DNA from: Candidatus Rhabdochlamydia sp.
GTDB lineage: Bacteria > Chlamydiota > Chlamydiia > Chlamydiales > Rhabdochlamydiaceae
DNA: 9,071 nt
Direction: 5' to 3'
Assembly: GCA_030044075.1 (NCBI GenBank)
Contig: JASHWM010000084.1
Location: forward strand, 1 to 9,071
Shown here: piece by piece, positions 1-5,957 of the stretch
Layout: each line of letters begins with the position of its first letter
Numbering within the stretch: the first letter of the stretch is position 1
Notes under the pieces: model-generated
The model's database searches: none
What the model saw: only the letters and a program-made list of their open reading frames with translations
What the model was told of the DNA's origin: nothing
Program-made: the position numbers and the translations under genes

Positions 1-24
1 GATATAGTCTGCTTCATTGACATG

Positions 25-84
25 ATGGCCTTTCTTTGTGCTTTGGTTTAGGTCAGATGAAACCTAAGATATCAGAAAGGCCAT
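25..84 (+). repeat. 11-bp perfect inverted repeat with nested inner stem
   Basis: Bases 25-35 (ATGGCCTTTCT) are the exact reverse complement of 74-84. Inside the 38-base loop, 48-53 (TTAGGT) can pair with 62-67 (ACCTAA), which gives a nested hairpin; GGTTT at 45-49 with AAACC at 60-64 is a competing inner pairing. A T8 run follows at 95-102, ten bases after the stem. This could be the terminator or 3' structure of a gene lying left of the window, or an RNA leader element. The gap between stem and T-run is too long for a classical intrinsic terminator, so function is left open. Confidence 0.45.
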
Positions 85-94
85 TGGTCTTTAA
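81..94 (+). repeat. Direct repeat copy 1 (CCATTGGTCTTTAA)
   Basis: This 14-bp motif recurs at 250-263 with one mismatch (C89 versus T258). The core CCATTGG is itself nearly palindromic (CCA-T-TGG), as expected of a small dimeric binding site, though chance is possible in AT-rich sequence. It overlaps the right arm of the inverted repeat at 74-84. Confidence 0.3.
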
Positions 95-249
95 TTTTTT
101 TTCGATTTCCTCGCAAAACCTAGCTTACTGCCTTATTTTTGCAAGTGCCTCTAAAGGCTATGGTTTTTTCAAAATTGATGAAATACAGGACAAGAACATT
201 CTAAGCTTTTTTCTTTTACTGTTAAATTCCCCTTCCCCTAAAAAGAAAA

Positions 250-263
250 CCATTGGTTTTTAA
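250..263 (+). repeat. Direct repeat copy 2 (CCATTGGTTTTTAA)
   Basis: Second copy of the motif at 81-94, 13 of 14 bases identical. It lies 45 bases ahead of the ATG of the FliO-like gene and overlaps the possible -35 element at 253-258, a place where an operator would be effective. The flanking AAAACC/GGTTTT (246-251 with 255-260) also allows a small weak hairpin. Confidence 0.3.
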
Positions 264-281
264 GAGCCCTTTTTTTATAAG
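253..281 (+). promoter_or_regulatory. Possible sigma-70-like promoter for the FliO-like gene
   Basis: TTGGTT (253-258) and TATAAG (276-281) are separated by 17 bases, the standard spacing for a -35/-10 pair, and lie about 27 bases before the ATG at 308. The -10 matches five of six consensus bases; the -35 matches only the initial TTG. In AT-rich sequence such pairs arise by chance, so this is a suggestion only. Confidence 0.22.
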
Positions 282-307
282 GGCATGTTAAAAAACCAAG
301 TTTGCCC

Positions 308-658
308 ATGCATATTTCTACTCGCCTTTTCACATTTTTGGCAGAGATCGCTCCAAATGCTCCCGAGATCAGCACGCCATCCTATGAGCCGACTCTCTTC
401 AAAATGATCATGACACTAGTTGGCCTGATCGTCCTTATTGTAGTAACAGTATGGGTCCTCAAGCGAATGGTAAACTCCCCTTTTAGACTAAATCAGCTAC
501 AAAAAACGATCAACATCATCGATAGGAAAACCTTAAGCCCCAAGTCCACTCTTTATATCGTTGAAATTTCAGGAAGAAAGATCGCTTTTGTAGAATCCCA
601 GGCCGAGATACGCAAGCTCACCGAATGGAGCCCCGTATCACCTCCCGAAAATCGATGA
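308..658 (+). CDS. FliO-like single-pass membrane protein
   Basis: A 116-residue protein. It has a short N-terminal region, one strong transmembrane helix at about residues 32-52 (rich in Val, Leu, Ile) and then a positively charged cytoplasmic-type segment (LKRMVNSPFR). The C-terminal part has the FliO pattern: a segment like 'IIDRKTLSPKSTLYIVEI' followed by 'GRKIAFV', matching the family's 'lgprrslylvevggr' core. FliO assists assembly of the FliP ring of the flagellar export gate, but no flagellar or type III secretion gene is visible nearby, so the role here is unknown. The ATG at 308 is preferred over an in-frame TTG two codons upstream (302); neither has a clear Shine-Dalgarno sequence. 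The 3' end overlaps the end of the convergent yggS gene by 21 bases. The call rests on short motif resemblance plus topology; a generic small membrane protein is the alternative. Confidence 0.7.
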   Translation: MHISTRLFTFLAEIAPNAPEISTPSYEPTLFKMIMTLVGLIVLIVVTVWVLKRMVNSPFRLNQLQKTINIIDRKTLSPKSTLYIVEISGRKIAFVESQAEIRKLTEWSPVSPPENR

Positions 659-1288
659 TCCAATCCGGATAAGGTTGGCCCCTTCTTCGAGGGCTATTCG
701 ATAATCTTGCGACATCCCCATGGAAAGATAGGGAAGGATGGCATCATCTTTTATTTCCTTGCGAAGCGCTTCTCTTAAAAGAAACAACCTTTTAAAACAG
801 TCATGGAGGATATGCTCCCCTGCGCCCTCTTTCGCCATCGTCATGAGGCCCAGGATTTTTATTCCATGCAAAGAGCTAAGATTTACAAACTGAGAAAGGC
901 ATTCCTCTTCAGTAAACCCCTGCTTTGCCTTTTCCTGCATGATGTTCACCTGTAAAAGAACAGAGGTCTCTAGATCTGCCATCCTGCTTTTTTTTGCAAG
1001 CTCCTCCGCCAAATCAAAGCTATCAATCGAATGGATGAGAAAAAATTTGCCGAGGATTTTATTGATCTTGTTCCTTTGCAAGCGACCGATAAAATGCCAG
1101 CGGATGTCCGAAGGCAAGTTTGGCAATTTTTCAAGGGCTGTTTGCACTCTGCTCTCTGCAAAATCCCTGCAGCCTGCGCCGTAGAGCTCTTTGATCTGCA
1201 AAACAGTTGCATTCTTGCTGACTGCGACAAGGGCTGCTCCCGGATAGGCCGCGAGCTCTCTTTGGATATGATGATAGGACTCAATCAT
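638..1288 (-). CDS. yggS: YggS/PROSC family PLP-binding protein
   Basis: A 216-residue cytoplasmic protein of the YggS (PLPBP) family, which binds pyridoxal 5'-phosphate in an alanine-racemase-like TIM barrel without known enzymatic turnover and maintains PLP and amino-acid homeostasis. The PLP lysine is K25 in 'VAVSK'. Other family blocks are 'WHFIGRLQRNK' (about 64-74), 'LQVNI..E..KQGF' (about 112-125), 'LGLMTM' (146-151) and the C-terminal 'LSMGMSQDYRIA' to 'LIRIGSSIFG' (188-215). The usual GEN motif reads 'AESRVQ', with Ser in place of Asn. The frame is open upstream to an ATG at 1405, but this would overlap the preceding gene by 125 bases and add 39 residues not typical of the family. 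The ATG at 1288, overlapping that gene's stop by 8 bases, gives a compact N-terminus, slightly shorter than the E. coli one. No Shine-Dalgarno is seen, so translational coupling is likely. It is the last gene of the six-gene operon. Confidence 0.9.
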   Translation of the reverse strand: MIESYHHIQRELAAYPGAALVAVSKNATVLQIKELYGAGCRDFAESRVQTALEKLPNLPSDIRWHFIGRLQRNKINKILGKFFLIHSIDSFDLAEELAKKSRMADLETSVLLQVNIMQEKAKQGFTEEECLSQFVNLSSLHGIKILGLMTMAKEGAGEHILHDCFKRLFLLREALRKEIKDDAILPYLSMGMSQDYRIALEEGANLIRIGSSIFGR

Positions 1289-1649
1289 AAGGGCGTTTAA
1301 AGATCTCTGATAGGATGATGCCTTTTCGGAGAGAGGTTTTATCTCTGAGGAGTTTTCTCCCTTTTGAGATCGTCTTTGTCTGGACGATGTCGTAGGCATG
1401 GTCATCGGAGTACCTACTAGAAAGATATTCCACCTTCACCTCTTCTTCTTTTTGTTTGACCTTTTGCTGCTGGGGTGTTTTTTTTTCAGGAAAAGAACCG
1501 GGAGGGGCTTTTGCTTTCACGGGTTGGTACGGCTTTTCCTTTTTTATCAATGCCTCTTCCTGCTGCTTTTTCTTCCTTCTTTTGCCAAGGGAGGACAAAA
1601 GAAGGAGAAGGACAATGACGAGGATATTGACAAGGTCATGGACTTGCAT
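1281..1649 (-). CDS. Small single-helix membrane protein with basic linker, unknown function
   Basis: A 122-residue protein I cannot assign to a named gene. Residues 7-21 form one very hydrophobic N-terminal helix (runs of Leu, Val, Ile), followed directly by a strongly basic patch (GKRRKKK, 22-28) that would keep the rest in the cytoplasm. Residues 29-75 are a low-complexity Lys/Glu/Gln/Pro linker, probably disordered or partly coiled. The C-terminal 20 or so residues look folded and conserved in style: 'SLRKGIILSEIFKRPYD' resembles the 'lr.aii.SEIL..P' ending found in small uncharacterised membrane proteins of several phyla (remembered resemblance, not searched). A good Shine-Dalgarno (AAGGG, five bases before the ATG) lies inside the end of floA; the floA stop and this start share one base (TAATG). 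Position between floA and yggS suggests co-expression with the flotillin module, perhaps as a membrane accessory subunit; that is inference. Confidence 0.8.
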   Translation of the reverse strand: MQVHDLVNILVIVLLLLLSSLGKRRKKKQQEEALIKKEKPYQPVKAKAPPGSFPEKKTPQQQKVKQKEEEVKVEYLSSRYSDDHAYDIVQTKTISKGRKLLRDKTSLRKGIILSEIFKRPYD

Positions 1650-2653
1650 TACTTCCCTTCATCCTTGGCAATCGAGCTGCGCATCTCGGTGTCAGCCTGC
1701 ACATTCTTCATGCGATAGTAGTCCATGATCCCAAGGTTCCCCTTGCGGAAGGAATCTGCCATTGCGATCGGGATCTGGGCTTCCGCCTCGACAACTTTGG
1801 CCCTCATATCAATGACTTTGGCTGTATTTTCCTGTTCCATGGCAACGGCCATCGCCCTTCTTTCTTCAGCTTTGGCCTGCGCGATCCTTTTATCAGCTTC
1901 GGCCTTATCAGCCTTCAGCCTTGCGCCGATGTTCTCCCCTAAGCTGATATCGGCAATGTCGATGGACAGGATCTCAAAAGCTGTTTGGGCATCAAGCCCC
2001 CTTTCAAGCACAAGCTTTGAAATCCTCTGCGGAGCTTCCAGAACGTCGAGATGGGTCTCGGCCGCTCCTATCGCGTTGATGATCCCCTCGCCGACACGGG
2101 CAATGATCGTCTCTTCGGTCGCACCTCCAACGAGCTGGAGAATGTTCGTGCGCACAGTGACCCTTGCCCTGCATTTGAGCTGCACACCGTCTTTTGCAAC
2201 GCCGGTGATATAGTCTCCCCGGTTCACATCAGGGCAATCGATCACTTTAGGGTTTACTGATGTCTTGACAGCATCGAGGATGTCCCTCCCTGCGAGGTCG
2301 ATCGCAGTGGCCTGCCGCCAGCTAAGGGGGATGTTCGCCTTTTCGGCAGCGATCATCGCTTTTACGACATTGATGACATTCCCTCCGGCCATATAGTGGG
2401 TTTCAAGGTCGGCAACGGTGATAAGCTTGAGCCCGGCTTTATAAGTGTTGATCCTCGCGATCACGATGATGCGGGGAGGGATCTTCCGCAGGCTCATCCC
2501 GATGATATTGAACAGAGAGATGGGGGTGCCAGAAACAAAGGCCTGGAACCAAAGGCCGACATACCTGCCAAGAACGACAAGGAGGATGATGGCAATCGCA
2601 GCAAGTGCGAAGATTAACAGGTAAATGCCTGAGCTAAATTCATTTCCACTCAT
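1649..2653 (-). CDS. floA: Flotillin-like protein FloA (SPFH family)
   Basis: A 334-residue flotillin-like protein of the FloA/YqfA type; Bacillus YqfA is about the same length. FloA oligomerises on the inner membrane and organises functional membrane microdomains. A transmembrane helix at about 9-29 is followed by a second hydrophobic stretch (33-53). The SPFH-like domain (about 60-240) carries strong family blocks: '[13 protein letters not shown]', '[13 protein letters not shown]', 'SVNPKVI', '[18 protein letters not shown]' and '[13 protein letters not shown]'. Residues 245-300 are the Ala/Glu-rich coiled coil ('[21 protein letters not shown]', then '[13 protein letters not shown]'). The tail '[13 protein letters not shown]' is also typical. 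Its ATG overlaps the stop of the short nfeD gene by four bases (ATGA), with GGAAG four bases ahead of the start. Location directly after two NfeD genes is the classical NfeD-flotillin arrangement. The family assignment is secure. Confidence 0.97.
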   Translation of the reverse strand: MSGNEFSSGIYLLIFALAAIAIILLVVLGRYVGLWFQAFVSGTPISLFNIIGMSLRKIPPRIIVIARINTYKAGLKLITVADLETHYMAGGNVINVVKAMIAAEKANIPLSWRQATAIDLAGRDILDAVKTSVNPKVIDCPDVNRGDYITGVAKDGVQLKCRARVTVRTNILQLVGGATEETIIARVGEGIINAIGAAETHLDVLEAPQRISKLVLERGLDAQTAFEILSIDIADISLGENIGARLKADKAEADKRIAQAKAEERRAMAVAMEQENTAKVIDMRAKVVEAEAQIPIAMADSFRKGNLGIMDYYRMKNVQADTEMRSSIAKDEGK

Positions 2654-3120
2654 AAATCTTCCGGTGTATAAGGTTTAACGACGAGGTGGGCACCGCGCCC
2701 CTCGATCACAATAATAGACGTTCCTCGCGGGAGGTACCCTGACTGGGAAATTCCCTGGTAATGCTGATTGTCAATCACAATATGGCCAGACGGCTTCAGG
2801 TCGGTATGGCATTCGCCGATCTTTCCAATAAGGCCCTTATCGAATGAGCTTGCCTGAAAGCCCTCCTGGTCCTGGCTCAAAAATAAACTGTTTTTGCTGC
2901 GCCTGATCTGAAAGAGCGCTAGCCTGCAGACGACAAAAGAGAGCAAGATCAAAGACAGGATAAAAAGGATTGTGCTGAGCATCCCTCCAACCTGTTTTGC
3001 AAATACAACAACGCTCCCGATCAGAAGAATCGCCCCCGCAAAAGCAGCGATCCCCCCAGTAAGAAAAAATTCAAGATAGATTAAGAAAAGGCCCAAGATG
3101 ATAAGGGCAGCAATAATCAT
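2650..3120 (-). CDS. Short NfeD family membrane protein
   Basis: A 156-residue NfeD protein without a protease domain. The N-terminal half holds two to three membrane helices (about 2-18, 22-42 and 48-69), followed by a basic linker (QIRRSKN). Residues 95-150 form the NfeD OB-fold domain, with '[23 protein letters not shown]', '[12 protein letters not shown]' and 'AHLVVKP'. In characterised systems short NfeD proteins are encoded beside flotillin or stomatin genes, and their OB domain is proposed to contact the SPFH partner. Here the partner should be FloA, whose start overlaps this gene's stop by four bases. The start also overlaps the upstream NfeD protease gene by four bases, with only a weak purine stretch (GTGAGA) as ribosome site, consistent with coupling. 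The OB domain closely resembles that of the upstream protein. Confidence 0.92.
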   Translation of the reverse strand: MIIAALIILGLFLIYLEFFLTGGIAAFAGAILLIGSVVVFAKQVGGMLSTILFILSLILLSFVVCRLALFQIRRSKNSLFLSQDQEGFQASSFDKGLIGKIGECHTDLKPSGHIVIDNQHYQGISQSGYLPRGTSIIVIEGRGAHLVVKPYTPEDL

Positions 3121-4631
3121 ACATTTTTTCTCACAACAAGAGTATTTCCCTGTCTTGCGACCACTCGGACCTTTTCTCCTTTCTCAATGAACTCGCCTTG
3201 GCTGATTGCATCATAAATCTTATTATCGATTTCAATTTTGCCAGCAGGCCTGAGAGTTGAAAAGACAATGCCAATAGAGCCTCTCTGTGGAAGGTCGCTC
3301 CAGCTTGTGACCTCCCCTTGCGTTTCTCCGGAAACAAGTCTACCAAATAGGGAGATTCTTTTCGCAAAAAATCGAAAGAACACATAGAGGACAACAAAAG
3401 ATAGCAAGAGGGCAATAGACAAAAGGAAGAGTCGATAGAAAATTTCTTTTTGAACAAAAACCCAGTCCAGCCCTGCAAAACTTGGAAGAAAAATAAGTCC
3501 CGTCCCGAGCAAGAACAAGATCCCTCCAATCACTGCAAGAATCCCCATAGCGGGCAGGAGGAAAAGTTCGATCAGGACAAGGCCTATGCCGATCACAAGC
3601 ATATACACCTCGATCCAGGTGACGATATGCTGGGCAAACTGCGAAAACAAGACAAGGCCAAGGCATGTCAGGGCAACAATCCCCGCAAACCCGAAGCCAG
3701 GTGTCGAGACCTCGATGTAAAGCCCGACGATAAGCCCGATCATGAGGAGGGAAGCAACTAGAGGATGGATAAGGAATGAGATAAAGGAAACCCTCCAATC
3801 TTGAAAACCGATCAGGACGGCATTTGGGATTGTTGACAAAAAGGGCTGCTGGAATACAAGGCTGTCACTTGCAGGCCACTCCAGCTCACTTCTTTCAGCG
3901 ATAGTAGGGGCTTTCAGCCTGGTTATCGGAACTTCAAAGCTTGCGACGCCAAGGGCCATCAGCTGGGGCCCATCAAGAGTAAGGAGTTTATCTCTTCTGC
4001 TGAGGACCGTGTCCCCTTTTTGCATCTCTTCCCCTGGTTCCAAGGCGATCAATTCACCATTCCTGTTCACAAGATGGATGTCCTTGTCGACCATCGCCTG
4101 GGCGACAAGGATATTTCGGTTATAAAAATGAGCGATGGTCGCAATCTCGGCTCTAAGTGCCGAGTTGACTTTTTCTGATGCTGCGACCATCTTGCCTGTA
4201 CTGTCCATGTAAACAGGCTCTGCAGCTCCCATGATGCTGCGCTCTGTCACAGCAATATACCGGCATGAATATGCAAGTATCGCGCCAGCAGAAAGGGCCC
4301 AGTTGTCAATAAAAGCGATGACTGGGATCCTGTCCTCTACGTCAATGTTGTGAAGGAGCTCAACGATCTGCAGTGTGGGATATAGCTCGCCCCCTGGAGT
4401 GTTGAAGTCAAGGAGCACACAACAGACTTTTTCTTTTTTAAAATGTTCCAAAGCCATTTGGACATAGATCAGGGTCGAACGGTCAATGGGCTTTTCCCTT
4501 TCAAGTTTAATGTAGCCGATCTTGTTTGGACCAACCGGATCAAACAATATATGTTCTTTCAGCCTTTGGTCGATATTTGCTGAAAACAAAAAGACAGGAA
4601 ACAATAAAAATAAAAAGTTAATCCAACGCAT
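3117..4631 (-). CDS. Long NfeD family protein: membrane-bound ClpP-class serine protease
   Basis: A 504-residue NfeD long-form protein. A hydrophobic N-terminal segment (about 3-18) looks like a signal peptide. A ClpP-fold protease domain follows (about 35-235), with 'DFNTPGG' (75-81) and the nucleophile S114 in 'WALSAGAI'. K154 ('SEKVNSA') lies 40 residues later, matching the Ser-Lys dyad spacing of archaeal PH1510 (S97/K138), so it is the likely general base. Five membrane helices lie at about 284-305, 312-335, 341-360, 362-384 and 398-422. The C-terminal OB-fold NfeD domain (about 448-502) has 'GSIGIVFSTLRPAGKIEIDN' and 'AISQGEFIEKGEKV'. PH1510 cleaves a stomatin tail, so FloA or its surroundings are candidate substrates here (inference). 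The first 14 bases overlap the hemL 3' end and no Shine-Dalgarno is obvious, pointing to coupled translation. Confidence 0.94.
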   Translation of the reverse strand: MRWINFLFLLFPVFLFSANIDQRLKEHILFDPVGPNKIGYIKLEREKPIDRSTLIYVQMALEHFKKEKVCCVLLDFNTPGGELYPTLQIVELLHNIDVEDRIPVIAFIDNWALSAGAILAYSCRYIAVTERSIMGAAEPVYMDSTGKMVAASEKVNSALRAEIATIAHFYNRNILVAQAMVDKDIHLVNRNGELIALEPGEEMQKGDTVLSRRDKLLTLDGPQLMALGVASFEVPITRLKAPTIAERSELEWPASDSLVFQQPFLSTIPNAVLIGFQDWRVSFISFLIHPLVASLLMIGLIVGLYIEVSTPGFGFAGIVALTCLGLVLFSQFAQHIVTWIEVYMLVIGIGLVLIELFLLPAMGILAVIGGILFLLGTGLIFLPSFAGLDWVFVQKEIFYRLFLLSIALLLSFVVLYVFFRFFAKRISLFGRLVSGETQGEVTSWSDLPQRGSIGIVFSTLRPAGKIEIDNKIYDAISQGEFIEKGEKVRVVARQGNTLVVRKNV

Positions 4632-5907
4632 AAAGAAAATCTAAAATATGTTGTTGCGTGATTGCTAAATGTTCCCATTCATGCGCAGATGAAACAAAAC
4701 ATGTTTCAAAGGCAGAAGGAGAAAAATAAATCCCTCTGTCAAGAAGGTGGAGAAAGAATTTTTTAAAAAGGGCCATGTCGCATTTTTTGGCATCTTCTCC
4801 TGATTCGACGGATGTTGTGCCAAAGAAAAATGAGAACATTGACCCCTGTCTTGAAAGGAACACATCAAGTTGTTTTTTTCGGATATATTCCTCAATAGGG
4901 TTCAGGAAGTAGTCCGTTTTTTCTTGCAGGAGCTCGTAAAACCCTTCCTGCTCCAAAACGCTCAGGGTGTGATACCCTGCGACCATTGCGACAGGGTTTC
5001 CAGATAAGGTCCCCGCCTGGTAGACCGGTCCAAGAGGAGCCAGGTACTCCATGATGTCCTTTCTTCCTCCAAATGCCGCGGCTGGAAAACCTCCCCCAAT
5101 AATTTTCCCAAGGCAGGTAAGGTCCGGGGTGATCCCATGAAGTCCCTGGACACCCTTTAGTCCGACACGGAACCCGCTGATGACTTCATCGAAGATCAAA
5201 AGGGAGGATTGTTTTTGGGTCTCATCCCTCAGCATTTCAAGAAAATCCCGTTTTGCACCCACAAGGCCCATATTCCCTGCGACCGGCTCGATAATGACAG
5301 CTGCAACATCAGGGCAGGCTCTTAAAAATTCTCTGCAGGCATCAATATCGTTATAGGGAAGCGAAACCGTATATTTGACAGTCTCTTCAGGGATGCCGAG
5401 CGTCGCAGCTTTCTTGGGGAGGTGCGTGGCCCCCGAACCTGCTTGGACAAGGAGGGCATCCATGTGCCCATGGTAGTTCCCATTGAATTTTACAATTGTG
5501 GAGCGGCCTGTATATCCCCTTGCAAGGCGCAGTGCGCTCATGGAAGCTTCTGTCCCAGAAGAAACAAATCTGACATTTTCCATTGAGGGAACAATGGTTT
5601 GGATTTTTTCTGCAAGCTTCTGCTCAAACGGCGTGGTAATGCCAAAGCTCGAGCCATTCTGGATCTGCTCAATGGCAGGACGAATCACTTCTCCGTTTGC
5701 ATGTCCCAAGATCAAAGCTCCCCAGCTTCCGCAATAGTCAATATAGGGATTGCCGTCCACATCCCAAATGGTATCTTTGCTTCCTCTTTCAACAACAAGC
5801 GGAAGGATGCCAATTTCTTTAAAAGCCCTTACAGGTGAATTCACACCCCCTGGCGTCACTTGCAAAAGTTGTCTATAAATTTTTTCACTCAGGTTTCGTA
5901 CTTTCAT
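4618..5907 (-). CDS. hemL: Glutamate-1-semialdehyde 2,1-aminomutase
   Basis: This 429-residue PLP enzyme converts glutamate-1-semialdehyde to 5-aminolevulinate, the second committed step of the C5 route to haem, in the cytoplasm. It belongs to the class III aminotransferase fold. Family motifs (ATG numbering) are 'PGGVNSPVRAF' (19-29), 'SSGTEASMSALRLAR' for phosphate binding (116-130), 'NYHGHMDALLVQAGSG' (144-159), 'IFDEVISGFRVG' with the pyridine-contacting Asp at 240, and the PLP lysine K268 in 'LGKIIGGGFPAAAFGG'. 'YQAGTLSGNPVAM' (296-308) and 'FETCFVSSAHE' near the C-terminus are also typical. The ATG at 5907 gives the usual family length and has GGA seven to eight bases upstream; a TTG at 5940 is in frame but would add 11 residues and shrink the divergent spacer. 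It is the first gene of the six-gene minus-strand operon. All key catalytic positions I can check are present. Confidence 0.97.
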   Translation of the reverse strand: MKVRNLSEKIYRQLLQVTPGGVNSPVRAFKEIGILPLVVERGSKDTIWDVDGNPYIDYCGSWGALILGHANGEVIRPAIEQIQNGSSFGITTPFEQKLAEKIQTIVPSMENVRFVSSGTEASMSALRLARGYTGRSTIVKFNGNYHGHMDALLVQAGSGATHLPKKAATLGIPEETVKYTVSLPYNDIDACREFLRACPDVAAVIIEPVAGNMGLVGAKRDFLEMLRDETQKQSSLLIFDEVISGFRVGLKGVQGLHGITPDLTCLGKIIGGGFPAAAFGGRKDIMEYLAPLGPVYQAGTLSGNPVAMVAGYHTLSVLEQEGFYELLQEKTDYFLNPIEEYIRKKQLDVFLSRQGSMFSFFFGTTSVESGEDAKKCDMALFKKFFLHLLDRGIYFSPSAFETCFVSSAHEWEHLAITQQHILDFLYALD

Positions 5908-5957
5908 AAAAACGTCCAGCGCAATATCATCTTCTTTCAAATTAGATCCATAGATTG
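5908..5957. promoter_or_regulatory. Divergent hemL/tamA intergenic spacer
   Basis: Only 50 bases separate the two divergent ATG codons, so promoters for both units must sit here or reach into the opposite gene. I see no convincing -35/-10 pair in either direction. TTGAAA is present on the minus strand at 5940-5935, but lacks a -10 at suitable spacing. GGA before the hemL ATG is the only reasonable ribosome site. Transcription of the two units is probably linked, but no operator was identified. Confidence 0.4.

Larger units (their letters stand above)
1..307. other. AT-rich intergenic stretch without a convincing gene
   Basis: No credible coding region was found here. A 75-codon plus-strand frame (36-263) exists, but it has no ribosome binding site, shows low-complexity Phe/Leu/Lys composition and resembles no family I know. 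One frame is open from the left edge to a TAG at 49-51, and another to a TGA at 18-20, so the tail of an upstream gene could reach into the first bases; this cannot be decided from the window. The stretch is visibly richer in A and T than the rest of the window. It contains an 11-bp inverted repeat (25-35 with 74-84), a T8 run (95-102), two copies of a 14-bp motif (81-94 and 250-263) and a small 6-bp stem (266-271 with 279-284). It most likely carries the 3' end signals of an upstream unit and the promoter of the FliO-like gene. Confidence 0.6.

Noticed and set aside
36..263. 75-codon plus-strand reading frame in the left non-coding region
   Set aside because: No ribosome site, low-complexity composition, no family resemblance, and it covers the inverted and direct repeats; more likely a chance frame.
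266..284. Small GC-containing stem (GCCCTT with AAGGGC) as an intrinsic terminator
   Set aside because: The stem is only six pairs and is not followed by a T-run on either strand; its T-rich part lies in the loop.
1289..1405. Upstream ATG extension of yggS
   Set aside because: It would add 39 residues lacking family similarity and overlap the preceding gene by 125 bases; the ATG at 1288 fits the family and the operon's short-overlap style.
1725..2213. 162-codon plus-strand frame antisense to floA
   Set aside because: floA is unmistakable on the other strand; this frame is Ser/Ala-rich shadow sequence without a recognisable domain.
5908..5940. TTG at 5940 as the hemL start
   Set aside because: The ATG at 5907 gives the usual HemL length and has a GGA at proper spacing, while the extra 11 residues do not resemble the family's N-terminus.
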